A stretch of DNA of 64,000 nt, taken from contig NZ_CP100350.1 in the NCBI RefSeq assembly GCF_024204685.1, forward strand, positions 2,334,501 to 2,398,500, written 5' to 3'. A program made the position numbers and the translations under genes. Below are positions 27,943 through 37,126 of this stretch, in pieces; position 1 is the stretch's first letter, and each line of letters starts with the position of its first letter. Source of the DNA: Gilvimarinus sp. DA14 (GTDB lineage: Bacteria; Pseudomonadota; Gammaproteobacteria; Pseudomonadales; Cellvibrionaceae). The notes beneath the pieces were generated by a model. That model was given only the letters and a program-made list of their open reading frames with translations. It made no database searches and was not told the origin of the DNA.

Positions 27943-28458
27943 TTACTTTGTAGCAAGAAAATAGAGAAGATACAGGATAATACCAAGATTCATATACGCT
28001 GTTGCCGACATCCCGGGAGCCCGATATAAGGGGTTTATGCGGTAACCTAGCCAGAAAATTAATCGAGCCACCACAAAAACTATTACGCAAGCCCATATAA
28101 TTTGTAGATAACCTAAAGGTACAACTGTACTTAATGAAAGTGTTGCAATAGCAAAAACAAAATTTTGCTGAAGTGTATTCTCTGCCACATTCCCATCAAT
28201 GATCATCTTGCTACTTTCCGCTCCTCGTGTAGGGTCTATGGCTTCACTTAAAAATCGAGAATTACCTACAGTGATAAGCATGATAAAAAAAGGGATGATA
28301 GCAACAACATTTGCATGCAAAGCAAAGGCGATACGCTCCTCAAATGAGCCGGTAATTTCTGGTATTGGCAAAGTGTTGGTGAGAATCCAAATACTTAGTG
28401 CCATTACAACAACTCCACTTGCAGCACCAATAGCGACAATTATTTGCTCTTTTCGCAT
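27943..28458 (-). CDS. MAPEG-family membrane protein in a cassette context
   Basis: A 171-aa integral membrane protein with four hydrophobic segments (about 6-27, 45-66, 100-130 and 150-168). The pattern HANVVAIIPFFIMLITVGNSRF plus a C-terminal YRAPGMSATAYMNLG fits the MAPEG (membrane-associated eicosanoid/glutathione) superfamily; function in bacteria is mostly unknown. ATG 28458 has GAGG 7 nt upstream. The start lies 26 bp inside a GTTAGGC box (28484-28490, minus) and the stop 18 bp before an attC-like site, the geometry of an integron gene cassette. It is AT-rich compared with its neighbours. Confidence 0.7.
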   Translation of the reverse strand: MRKEQIIVAIGAASGVVVMALSIWILTNTLPIPEITGSFEERIAFALHANVVAIIPFFIMLITVGNSRFLSEAIDPTRGAESSKMIIDGNVAENTLQQNFVFAIATLSLSTVVPLGYLQIIWACVIVFVVARLIFWLGYRINPLYRAPGMSATAYMNLGIILYLLYFLATK

Positions 28459-28483
28459 GAAGTATCCTCGGCTTAGTTAAAAT

Positions 28484-28546
28484 GCCTAACATTTGTATAT
28501 CGCGCATGCGCATTATCATTTCTTGAAAAAGCATTAGGAGTTATGC
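28484..28546 (-). repeat. Second attC-like boundary upstream of the MAPEG gene
   Basis: On the minus strand the 63-bp segment opens GCATAAC (one mismatch to RYYYAAC) and closes with a perfect GTTAGGC (28484-28490). Inner-arm complementarity is weak, so this may be a degenerate attC or the remnant of an attI or partial cassette junction. No integrase gene is present anywhere in the window. Confidence 0.4.
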
Positions 28547-28786
28547 GCAGGCTTTTGACTTATAAACTATTTAACCAATTTATTGGTCCTGGGAAGGAGA
28601 GGCAAAGTGTGCGTGCGCATCATCTCGCCCACGGCGGTCTTATTATTTAACCTTCCTATTTGGTTAAGCCTTTGACTATAAAGGTTTTTCCGTTAATTGG
28701 AAACCGAACCCCACTTCGAGCAGAGCCGACGCCGCTGTACAAGCCAGCAAGTGGGCATCAGATCGGATTCACGCTCTCTATTAACC
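28547..28786. other. Gene-free stretch between cassette boundary and the acnA terminator
   Basis: About 240 bp with no credible ORF on either strand, still AT-rich at its left end and returning to typical composition toward acnA. It could be the residue of another cassette, but nothing recognisable remains. Confidence 0.4.
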
Positions 28787-28812
28787 GAAAAAAGGGCAGC
28801 TAAAAGCTGCCC
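28787..28812 (-). terminator. Intrinsic terminator of acnA
   Basis: Stem GGGCAGC / GCTGCCC with loop TAAAA. On the minus strand it is followed by six T residues (28788-28793). It is 47 bp past the acnA stop codon. Confidence 0.88.
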
Positions 28813-28858
28813 CTATGTTTTTCCGTTCTACGTTCACGGTACCCCGTAAACCAATCAG

Positions 28859-31594
28859 CTACCCCGCCAACTGCCGCAGTACGTAGTGCAAAATACCGCC
28901 GTGGCGGTAGTAGTCCCACTCTACGGCGGTATCAATACGCACGCGCACTTCAAAGGAAATATCTTTGCCGTCTTTGTGTGCGGTCACACCCAGTGTTTTG
29001 GGCTCGCCTTCAATGGCGTCAAAGTCGAAGGTTTCCGACCCGTCCAGCCCCAACGACTCAACGCTTTCACCATCTTTAAACTGTAAGGGCAGCACGCCGA
29101 AACCGACGAGGTTAGAGCGGTGAATACGTTCAAAGCTTTGCGCGATAACCGCTTTAATGCCCAATAAGTTAGTGCCTTTGGCGGCCCAGTCGCGGCTTGA
29201 GCCGGTACCGTATTCTTTACCGGCTAATACAATCAGCGGTACCTTATCGGCCTGATATTTTTGCGAGGCTTCATAAATACTCATTTGCTCGTCGGTAGGC
29301 AAATACGTTGTCCAACCGCCTTCGGTGCCGGGGGCCATTTGGTTTTTAAGGCGCACATTGGCGAAGGTGCCGCGCACCATGACTTCATCGTTGCCCCGGC
29401 GTGAGCCGTAGCTGTTGAAGTCTTCGGGCTCTACCCCTTTTTCGCGCAGGTATTGCCCCGCTGGGCTATCGGGTTTGATAGCACCGGCCGGAGAAATATG
29501 GTCGGTGGTAATGGAGTCGCCCACTTTGACCAAACAGCGTGCGCCGGTAATAGGTTTAGCCTCGGGCAGTTCCATGGTCATGCCATCAAAGTAAGGCGGT
29601 TTTTTCACATAGGTGGATTCGGGCCAGGAGTAAATTTCATCTTCTGGCACGGGCAATTGCTGCCAGGCCTCGGTGCCTTTAAACACATCGGCGTATTTGT
29701 CGGCGTAAATGCCTTCGGTCATGGCGCTAGTAATCGTGTCTGCCACTTCTTTGGGGCTGGGCCAGATGTCTTTTAAATACACCGGCTTACCGTCTTTGCT
29801 TTCGCCGACCGGGTCGTTGAGTAAATCCACGTTCATATTACCGGCCAAAGCGTAGGCGAGCACCAATGGCGGCGAGGCCAAATAATTCGCACGCACATCC
29901 TGGTGGATGCGGCCTTCAAAGTTGCGGTTACCCGAGAGTACGCCAGCCACCAGGAGATCACCCGCGCGCACAGCGTTTTGCACCGGCGGCGGCAGCGGGC
30001 CGGAGTTACCAATACAGGTGGTGCAACCGAAGCCGACAATATCAAAGCCCAGCTCGGCCAATGGCTCCAGCAGGCCTGCGTTTTTCATGTAGGCGGGCAC
30101 CACTTGCGAGCCGGGGGCGAAGGAGGTTTTCACCCACGGCTTGGTGGATAAACCCAGCTCGTGCGCTTTTTGCGCCACCAAACCGGCGGCCACCAGCACG
30201 GCAGGATTTGAGGTGTTGGTGCATGAGGTAATGGCCGCGATGACCACCGCACCATGCTCCAGCATAAACTCTTGTCCGTTCATCTCTACCGGCACCGCGC
30301 CTCGCTCGTGGAGGTTGGTGTTGTCCACGGCGGTCTGCCCGCCTTCGCTGGTAAAGCGGCCGTCTTCCGAACTGGCAATTTTTTGTTGCTGCTCCTGCAG
30401 CTCTTTTTCCAGCAGGGCATCAAACTCGGCTTTGGCGTCAGTGAGGGCGATACGATCTTGCGGACGTTTAGGCCCGGCCAAGCTGGGCACCACATCGCCC
30501 AAATCCAGGTGAAGAGTGTCACTGTAATCGGCCACGGGATCGTCGTCATGCCGCCACAGGCCCTGTGCTTTGGCGTAGGCTTCGACCAAATCAATTTGCT
30601 CTTGCTCGCGCCCGGTTAAAGCCAGGTAATTCAGGGTTTCGTCATCGATGGGGAAGATACCGCAGGTGGCGCCGTATTCAGGCGCCATATTGGCAATGGT
30701 GGCGCGGTCGGCCAGGGGCAGCTTAGACAGGCCCGGGCCGTAAAACTCCACAAACTTGCCCACCACACCTCGCTCGCGCAGCATTTGGGTCACGGTCAGC
30801 ACCAAGTCGGTGGCGGTGGCCGAGGGCGGCAGCTCGCCTTTTAATTCAAAGCCCACGACTTCGGGAATCAGCATGGTAATGGGTTGTCCCAGCATGGCGG
30901 CCTCGGCTTCAATGCCGCCTACGCCCCAGCCCAGAACCCCCAGGCCGTTGATCATGGTGGTGTGCGAGTCGGTACCTACCAGGGTATCGGGCAAAGCAAC
31001 TTTTTCGCCGTCGTGTTCCTCTACCAGCACAGCCTTGGCCAGATACTCCAGGTTTACCTGATGGACAATACCGGTGCCGGGCGGCACCACGCGAAAGTTG
31101 GAAAAGGCCTGCTGGCCCCAGCGCAAAAATTGGTAGCGCTCGTTATTGCGCTCAAATTCTTTTTCGGTGTTTTTAGCCAGTGAATCCGGGTTGCCGTAGT
31201 AATCCACCATAACCGAGTGGTCGATCACCAGATCCACCGCACCCAAGGGGTTAATTTTCGCCGGGTCGCTGTTCAGTTGGCGCATGGCGGCGCGCATGGC
31301 CGCCAAATCGACTACCGCCGGTACCCCGGTAAAATCCTGCAGCACCACCCGCGCTGGGGTGAAGTTAACCTGCTCGGTGGCCTCATCCGAGCCCTTCCAG
31401 CGACACAGTGTATGAATATCGTCCACGCTCACACTTTTGCCGTCTTCTTTGCGCAGCAGGTTTTCCAACAAAATTTTTAAACAGTAGGGCAGACGTTCGA
31501 GGTTGTAATCGCCGGCCAGGGCGTTGAGGTTGTAGTAGCGGTATGTTTGGCCGTTTACTTCGAGTGTACTTTTGGATTTAAAGCTATCGCTCAC
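28859..31594 (-). CDS. acnA: Aconitate hydratase A
   Basis: A 911-aa TCA-cycle aconitase interconverting citrate and isocitrate. The [4Fe-4S] ligand cysteines are in [11 protein letters not shown] and [13 protein letters not shown]; the substrate-binding block [19 protein letters not shown] and the C-terminal swivelling domain ([20 protein letters not shown]) are present. The GTG at 31594 (SDSFKSKST) has GGGGAAAC upstream and matches the AcnA/IRP N-terminus; the open frame extends 40 codons further but looks untranslated. The terminator at 28787 is consistent with a monocistronic unit. Confidence 0.95.
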   Translation of the reverse strand: MSDSFKSKSTLEVNGQTYRYYNLNALAGDYNLERLPYCLKILLENLLRKEDGKSVSVDDIHTLCRWKGSDEATEQVNFTPARVVLQDFTGVPAVVDLAAMRAAMRQLNSDPAKINPLGAVDLVIDHSVMVDYYGNPDSLAKNTEKEFERNNERYQFLRWGQQAFSNFRVVPPGTGIVHQVNLEYLAKAVLVEEHDGEKVALPDTLVGTDSHTTMINGLGVLGWGVGGIEAEAAMLGQPITMLIPEVVGFELKGELPPSATATDLVLTVTQMLRERGVVGKFVEFYGPGLSKLPLADRATIANMAPEYGATCGIFPIDDETLNYLALTGREQEQIDLVEAYAKAQGLWRHDDDPVADYSDTLHLDLGDVVPSLAGPKRPQDRIALTDAKAEFDALLEKELQEQQQKIASSEDGRFTSEGGQTAVDNTNLHERGAVPVEMNGQEFMLEHGAVVIAAITSCTNTSNPAVLVAAGLVAQKAHELGLSTKPWVKTSFAPGSQVVPAYMKNAGLLEPLAELGFDIVGFGCTTCIGNSGPLPPPVQNAVRAGDLLVAGVLSGNRNFEGRIHQDVRANYLASPPLVLAYALAGNMNVDLLNDPVGESKDGKPVYLKDIWPSPKEVADTITSAMTEGIYADKYADVFKGTEAWQQLPVPEDEIYSWPESTYVKKPPYFDGMTMELPEAKPITGARCLVKVGDSITTDHISPAGAIKPDSPAGQYLREKGVEPEDFNSYGSRRGNDEVMVRGTFANVRLKNQMAPGTEGGWTTYLPTDEQMSIYEASQKYQADKVPLIVLAGKEYGTGSSRDWAAKGTNLLGIKAVIAQSFERIHRSNLVGFGVLPLQFKDGESVESLGLDGSETFDFDAIEGEPKTLGVTAHKDGKDISFEVRVRIDTAVEWDYYRHGGILHYVLRQLAG

Positions 31595-31783
31595 GGTTGT
31601 TTCCCCTTTGGCTAATCCATTTTTGCTGATACAGGAAGCAAGCTTTGCGCCGAATCCTGCACGGGTGAACTTGTTGCTAAAGCTTAGGCCATATGGGCGC
31701 CGTTGATAACCCATGGACGCTTATAGCGGTAATAGAGCCTGTAAATCCGCCAAGCGCATGTAAAGCTCACAAAAACCACGGAT

Positions 31784-31815
31784 AAAAAAACGGCAACCGC
31801 CAAGGCAGGTTGCCG
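31784..31815 (-). terminator. Intrinsic terminator far downstream of the halogenase gene
   Basis: Stem CGGCAACC / GGTTGCCG with a 9-nt loop; on the minus strand seven T residues follow. The nearest upstream minus-strand gene ends at 32132, so ~315 nt of transcript with no recognised gene precedes it. Either the halogenase mRNA has a long 3' end or a small RNA or peptide gene lies between 31816 and 32131. Confidence 0.75.
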
Positions 31816-32131
31816 TATCAATAACGATGTAGAGACATCAACTCATGTACAGAAGGCAATGCATGCTATTCATTGCCCCACAAGCAAAGCTACAAACGCT
31901 CAGCTCTTCTGGCAGGTAACCGCCAGAACTGGTGTTATCGAGCAGGTACCCTTGGCACTAAAACCCGATAAAGAATTTGGAACCACAAGTATTCAAAACG
32001 ACTAACGATTGCTGGAAAAGGGAAATTACCACCGAAATATTACAAATAAAATTTATTTTATATTTGATTTTACTTATAGCGCATTGATTTCATTTAAGCA
32101 AATGCTTTCTTATATAAAAATATATACTCAG
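31816..32131. other. Unassigned stretch ending in a terminator
   Basis: 316 bp, AT-rich toward the halogenase side. A 48-codon plus-strand frame (31859-32005) and short minus-strand frames containing several cysteines are open, but none has a convincing start and Shine-Dalgarno. It may be a small RNA gene, a long 3' UTR or a decayed gene. The 31595-31783 segment to its left should carry the acnA promoter. Confidence 0.35.
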
Positions 32132-33631
32132 CTACTTGGAGGTTTCTTGCAGATAACGGGCGTGACTGGGCATGTGCCCCACCACGGCGGCAATAGCTTC
32201 GCGCCGTTTTGTCATTAGCGCCTTTAGCTCGGCGGCGGGAATGGCATCCGCTTGGCGGGCGCAATGTTCGGGCACCACCCCCTGGCCGGTAAAAATGGCC
32301 ACCCAGCTGGACTCAGCGTAAGACTCGTCGGCATACATAGGCACCCGCCCCGAGGCGCGGTAGACCTCTATTTTATGGGCGAGAGTGTCGGGCAGTTTTC
32401 GTTCCCGGCAAGTGCGCCAAAAGTCGCTGTCATCGCGCTCGCTGGTGCAGTAATGCAAAATTAAAAAGTCCCGCAGGCGCTCATATTCACCCTGGGTAAT
32501 GCGGTTGTATTCCGCCTGCATAGGCGCGGTATCGCCACCGCTGGGAAACAGTTCTAAAAAGCGCAGCAATCCGGTTTGAATCAGCTGAATACTGGTGGAC
32601 TCCAAAGGCTCCAAAAAGCCCGCTGCCAAGCCGAGGGCAAGACAGTTTTTATACCAGAAGTGCTCCCGGTGGCCGGTGACAAATTTAAGCGGGCGCGGCT
32701 CACCCAGGGCTTTTCCTTCCAGGTTTTGCAGCAGTTGCGCGGCTGCAGCATCGTCACTGATAAAGTCGCTGGCATACACCAGACCGTTACCTACCCGGTG
32801 CTGCAGCGGGATACGCCACTGCCAACCGGCTTGCCGTGCTGTAGCGCGGGTGTAGGGGGAGAGTTCATCTTGTCGCTCGCAGGCAACGGCCAGAGCGCGG
32901 TTACAGGGCAACCAATGGCTCCAGTCCCGAAAGGGCACCTGTAAAGCACGATTTAACAAACGCCCGTGAAAGCCGGTGCAGTCGATAAAAAAATCAGCCT
33001 CAACCCTTTCGCCGTTATCAAGCGTCAATGATTGAATATCGCCACTGTCACCACATAGCTGCACATCGGCTACCTGCCCTTCAATATGCTCCACTGCACG
33101 CGCGCAGGCGTAGCTTTGCAGCAGCGCGGCATAAAGGCTGGCGTCGAAATGGTAGGCGTAATCAAACGCAGCGATAGCGGCAAGACGCGGGTCATCCGGC
33201 GGCGGTGCAAAACGGTTGTGCCGTGCCGCCTGCGCGGAAAACGAGTAGTCCGCCAAAGGCGCGGTGTCGCCCAATGCCCTGGCGCGCAGCCACAGCTGAT
33301 GGGCCGCAACCCCTTGATGGGCCGCGCCAAAGTCACCAAAGCCATGAAAGTACCGACTACCCGGGCGCAGCCAATCGCGAAACTCGATGCCCAGTTTGTA
33401 ACTGCCACGAGTGGCGCGCACAAACTCGCGCTCATCCAGCCCTAAATACTGATTAAACTGACGCAAAATCGGCACAGTTGCCTCGCCCACTCCCACCGAG
33501 CCCAATTGCGGTGCCTCTATCAGCTTTACCTCAACCGGCTGCTGGGCGAAAAAGCGCGCCAAAGCGGCCGCGGCCATCCAACCAGCGGTGCCACCACCGA
33601 GAACCACGAATTTGTTTTTTGGGCGAGTCAT
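32132..33631 (-). CDS. Flavin-dependent tryptophan halogenase family protein
   Basis: A 499-aa FAD-dependent halogenase-like enzyme. The FAD-binding Rossmann motif is VLGGGTAGW (residues 10-18), the catalytic Lys is K79 in GSYKLGIEF (same number as in PrnA/RebH), the halogenase signature WQWRIP spans 270-275, and the conserved Glu is E344 in LEPLESTS. ATG 33631 starts the FAD motif correctly; a TTG 39 nt upstream is less likely. Many Caulobacter and Cellvibrio homologues sit beside TonB-dependent receptors, as here, and their substrates are mostly unknown. No flavin reductase is adjacent. Confidence 0.9.
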   Translation of the reverse strand: MTRPKNKFVVLGGGTAGWMAAAALARFFAQQPVEVKLIEAPQLGSVGVGEATVPILRQFNQYLGLDEREFVRATRGSYKLGIEFRDWLRPGSRYFHGFGDFGAAHQGVAAHQLWLRARALGDTAPLADYSFSAQAARHNRFAPPPDDPRLAAIAAFDYAYHFDASLYAALLQSYACARAVEHIEGQVADVQLCGDSGDIQSLTLDNGERVEADFFIDCTGFHGRLLNRALQVPFRDWSHWLPCNRALAVACERQDELSPYTRATARQAGWQWRIPLQHRVGNGLVYASDFISDDAAAAQLLQNLEGKALGEPRPLKFVTGHREHFWYKNCLALGLAAGFLEPLESTSIQLIQTGLLRFLELFPSGGDTAPMQAEYNRITQGEYERLRDFLILHYCTSERDDSDFWRTCRERKLPDTLAHKIEVYRASGRVPMYADESYAESSWVAIFTGQGVVPEHCARQADAIPAAELKALMTKRREAIAAVVGHMPSHARYLQETSK

Positions 33632-33711
33632 AGGAAATGTACGAAGCGTAAGATCACGCCAGTGAAGCAAAATGCCACCCCCGGCACAAGGGCCGGGGGT
33701 GAGGGGGAGGT

Positions 33712-36675
33712 TTAGAACTGGGTACGTACCACAAAGGCAAAGCGGCGGTCGCCCTGAGTCCAGCCGTAATCGCCCGCGATTTGGGTATCACCCACTTCAA
33801 GCTTGGTGGACTCGGCGGTCAGGTTAGTCACCTGCAAGCCAACCTTCACATTGTCGTTGATGGTGTAGAACACCGAGCCATCCAGCTGACCATAGTCATC
33901 AAACCATACCGGACGGTTGATGTTAGCCGCTGAAGTCGTCAGCAGGTAGCGCTCGCGCCAGTTGTACGCCAAACGGGCCGACACATCGTATTTTTCGTAC
34001 ATCAGCGTCAGGTTATAGCTGTTATCCGAAATACCTTCGATGGGCAGAGACTCGTCGGTAGAACCTTCCACCTGAGGTGTTTCGAAAATGTTCACAGCTT
34101 CATTCATACCACCTTCGTTGTCGATAAAGGTGTAGTTAGCCTGTACGCCTAAACCATCGAACGGGCTGGGCAGCATGTCGAAAAACTGCTGGTAAGCCAA
34201 CTCGGCGCCCTGCAATTTACCTTCAGAGGCGTTCACCTGACGGGTCACTTCAAAGTCGTAGGTTTGCCCACCGGAGGTGATGCTTTCTACCTGGTTGGTG
34301 GTGGCGATATAGTCTTTGATGTCTTTGTGGAACAGTGCCAGGGTGACGCTGTTGGCGTTGCCGAAGTAGTACTCCAGACTCAAGTCAATCTGATCAGAGA
34401 CAGTCGGCTCCAGCTGGTAGTTGCCCCCGGTACCTGTACCCTCGTAGGGGGTGTTGGGGTTAAAGGCATTGTCCATAAAGTCAAAGCCCAGAGTGGTGTA
34501 GGGCTGAGTTTGATGGAACCCCGGGCGCACCATCGCGCGCGACAGGCCAAAGCGCATTTGCAGCTCTTCACTTAGGCTAAAGCGCAGGTTTAAGCTGGGC
34601 AGCACATTGGTGTAGCTGTGTTCGTAATCGGCGTAGTCGCCATAGGCGGCGTTATAGGCATCGGCAAAGGCCTGAGCGCCTTCACAGTCTGCAGACGGCG
34701 CTGTGGCACAGGCATCACCGCCGCCACCAGCGGCGGAACGTCCACGTGCGGTCAGCTCGGTTTCCACGACACGGACACCGATATTACCGTCAAAAGGAAT
34801 ACCTAAAATTTCACCGGCATCGTCGCCAAAGCGCGCCATCAAATACCCGGCTGTGGTCAGTTCTTTTTGGTTATTGATACCGGCACTGACGTTATCGGCG
34901 CGCGGGTTCAGATCGTAAGCGGTTTCCGGATCCAGCGGCACCCAGCCCCAACCAGCGCGCTGCACATCGGCCAACTGCTCGTAGGCGTAGTTGGGGTCGC
35001 GCGTCAGGTCATAAGTGGGGAACCAACCCACCGTAGGGGATGCAATATCACCGCCGTAGAAGTTATCAAAGGTGTACAGCTCGGTGCCGTCCTGAGTGTC
35101 TTGATCAAGATAAACAATGTCTTCAGGTGTCGGCGCACCACCCCAGAACTGGTTATTCAGCAGTGACCAGTTCCAGCCGGATTGACGGGTAATGGCTTCG
35201 CGATCCGAGCGGCGGGCGCCGAAGGATACACTACGCATAAAGCCGCTGTCGGTAAAGTGGTAATCCACATCGACCGAGCCCGCCAGAGCGTCGGCTTCGT
35301 TATCTTCAATGTGGTCCATCGCCGCGCCCCACCAGTAAGCGCCCTGTTGCGCTTGGCGCTCGTCGGCACTTACGTCAATCCAGGGGTCACTGCCAAAGCT
35401 AAAGTCGGCCTGAACATTGGAGTTAGAAGAAGGGCCACGCTCTTCACCAGCTAACTGGGTAAACAGGGCGTTGCTCAGCACTTCGGTGGTGGAGTCTACG
35501 TATTGCAGGTCACCTGTGATGGTCCAGTTTTCGGTGGGGGCATACTCAATATTAAAAGAGTAATCGCTGGTTTCAGCGTCGCGGCTACCAAAACGAGTAT
35601 TGTTACTGATGCCCGCGTTGTAGAGCGTGCCGCCGGTTAAGAAACCTTCGTCATCGTAGGTAAAGTCACCGTTCCAGGGCATGATGTCGTTGCCCCAATC
35701 GGCATTGATACCCACCGCACGCTCTAAATCTTCGGCGTAGGTTGCGGTGCGAATCGCCTGTAAGGTCATCTCCAGCTTGTCGCTGGGCGCCCACTGCACG
35801 GCGGCGGAGTAAGAATCGCGCTCTTGCTCCCAGTCAATACGACGGAAGCCGAGGCCATTGGGCAGATAGTTTTGTGCCGGTAAACCGCTGGCGCTGGAGG
35901 CTTCGCCATTGGCGTCGTAGCCCACGTAGCGACCAGTTTGAATGCTGTCAGTGCGGTTACCAATTTCAGCCACACTGGCCGATACCAATACACCCACCTC
36001 ACCAATGCCAGTGTCCCAGCGGTTGCTGAATAAACCGTTAAACGACGGGAAACCCTCTTCGTACAACTCGGCGTAGTTGTAGTCGGCCGAGGCCGCTGCA
36101 ACCATGTCATCCGAATCGAACGGCTTGCGTGTGCGCAGGTTTACCGTACCGCCAATACCGCCTTCAATCATATCGGCAGTCGGCGCTTTGTATACGTCTA
36201 CCCCGGCCATTAAGTCGGCCGAAACATCCTCAAAACCCAGCGAACGACCGTTAGAAGCCGAGAAAATATCGCGCCCGTTCAGTTCGGTGCGCACCCAGTT
36301 CAAGCCGCGGACGAACACATCGCCACCTTCCGCCGCCAAGCGAGCCGGATCGCGGGCTTCATTAGTGCGTTGCAGTTGTACACCCGGCACACGCTGCAGG
36401 GCTTCAGCCACCGAGCGGTCTGGGAGCGCGCCAATGTCTACCGCGGTAATGGAATCCATCACCATTTCGGCATCGCGCTTGATCTCTTGCGCCGACTCAA
36501 TACTGGCGCGTTGGCCGGTTACAATCACTTCTTCTAGCGTGGTTTCGCCGCTGCCAGCGTCTTCCTGCGCAACGGCCGAGCCGACAACGCCCAGGGCGCA
36601 AAGCACCATGGCAGATACACTGGTTTTCGCCAAAGGGCGACGAAATTTCTGGTTGGTTTGGGTATGGGCAATCAC
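33712..36675 (-). CDS. TonB-dependent receptor 1 (TIGR01782-like)
   Basis: A large outer-membrane transporter of 987 aa. The signal peptide ends VGSAVAQ, the N-terminal motif EEVIVTGQRAS is TonB-box-like, a plug domain follows (DRSVAEALQRVPGVQL, IEGGIGGTVNLRTRKPFD), and a ~22-strand barrel ends VRTQF with terminal Phe. This class imports oligosaccharides or siderophores; the carbohydrate-rich context favours sugars. GTG at 36675 is preceded by AGGAG at 6-nt spacing. It lies 80 bp upstream of the halogenase gene, suggesting co-transcription, and is paralogous to the next receptor. Confidence 0.93.
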   Translation of the reverse strand: MIAHTQTNQKFRRPLAKTSVSAMVLCALGVVGSAVAQEDAGSGETTLEEVIVTGQRASIESAQEIKRDAEMVMDSITAVDIGALPDRSVAEALQRVPGVQLQRTNEARDPARLAAEGGDVFVRGLNWVRTELNGRDIFSASNGRSLGFEDVSADLMAGVDVYKAPTADMIEGGIGGTVNLRTRKPFDSDDMVAAASADYNYAELYEEGFPSFNGLFSNRWDTGIGEVGVLVSASVAEIGNRTDSIQTGRYVGYDANGEASSASGLPAQNYLPNGLGFRRIDWEQERDSYSAAVQWAPSDKLEMTLQAIRTATYAEDLERAVGINADWGNDIMPWNGDFTYDDEGFLTGGTLYNAGISNNTRFGSRDAETSDYSFNIEYAPTENWTITGDLQYVDSTTEVLSNALFTQLAGEERGPSSNSNVQADFSFGSDPWIDVSADERQAQQGAYWWGAAMDHIEDNEADALAGSVDVDYHFTDSGFMRSVSFGARRSDREAITRQSGWNWSLLNNQFWGGAPTPEDIVYLDQDTQDGTELYTFDNFYGGDIASPTVGWFPTYDLTRDPNYAYEQLADVQRAGWGWVPLDPETAYDLNPRADNVSAGINNQKELTTAGYLMARFGDDAGEILGIPFDGNIGVRVVETELTARGRSAAGGGGDACATAPSADCEGAQAFADAYNAAYGDYADYEHSYTNVLPSLNLRFSLSEELQMRFGLSRAMVRPGFHQTQPYTTLGFDFMDNAFNPNTPYEGTGTGGNYQLEPTVSDQIDLSLEYYFGNANSVTLALFHKDIKDYIATTNQVESITSGGQTYDFEVTRQVNASEGKLQGAELAYQQFFDMLPSPFDGLGVQANYTFIDNEGGMNEAVNIFETPQVEGSTDESLPIEGISDNSYNLTLMYEKYDVSARLAYNWRERYLLTTSAANINRPVWFDDYGQLDGSVFYTINDNVKVGLQVTNLTAESTKLEVGDTQIAGDYGWTQGDRRFAFVVRTQF

Positions 36676-36967
36676 TGCACTCTCCTAATTATTATCTTAA
36701 GTGTCTAGCTAACTCGACCTGCACACAGGAATGGTCAACGCAGGGCGATTTAAATTTTAATAATGAGACTTATTCTTTACTGGAAAAAACATTTTCTTAT
36801 TTAAACTTTACACCGCATTATATACACCATGAATTTTACAGGCGCAATAATTTTCTTATGTAAAATCAGATATGTCATCTAAAGCGATGAAGAGAAGGAA
36901 GGACAAAACTCTTACTTTGATGAGCGCTAGCGTGGCAAATTGACGGAATTTTTCGGGTGTCGCCTGA
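36676..36967. other. AT-rich promoter region of receptor 1
   Basis: About 290 bp with no ORF. It is rich in A/T runs and contains AATAA-tgagac-TTATT (36758-36773), a short dyad that could be an operator. No experimentally defined motif can be assigned by eye. Confidence 0.4.
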
Positions 36968-37010
36968 AAGAAAAGCGGCCTGGCCCAGTGTTAAATCACG
37001 AGGCCAGGCC
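36968..37010 (-). terminator. Terminator after receptor 2
   Basis: Stem GGCCTGGCC (36977-36985) with GGCCAGGCC (37002-37010). On the minus strand it is followed by GCTTTTCTTTC, a T-rich tail. It separates receptor 2 (stop 37127) from receptor 1, so the two receptors are probably separate transcription units. Confidence 0.75.
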
Positions 37011-37126
37011 TTAAAAGGTACAGGTATCCAAGTTAAGCACATTAACCTAACCCGGATGCCTGCACATGCTAAGTAAAGACTTACTGTAATAGAGAGCTGA
37101 CGCCGCCATAACGGCGCCAGCAACTA

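Noticed and set aside
36758-36773. Possible Fur box upstream of receptor 1
   Set aside because: Only a short AATAA/TTATT dyad matches; too few positions agree with the Fur consensus in AT-rich DNA.
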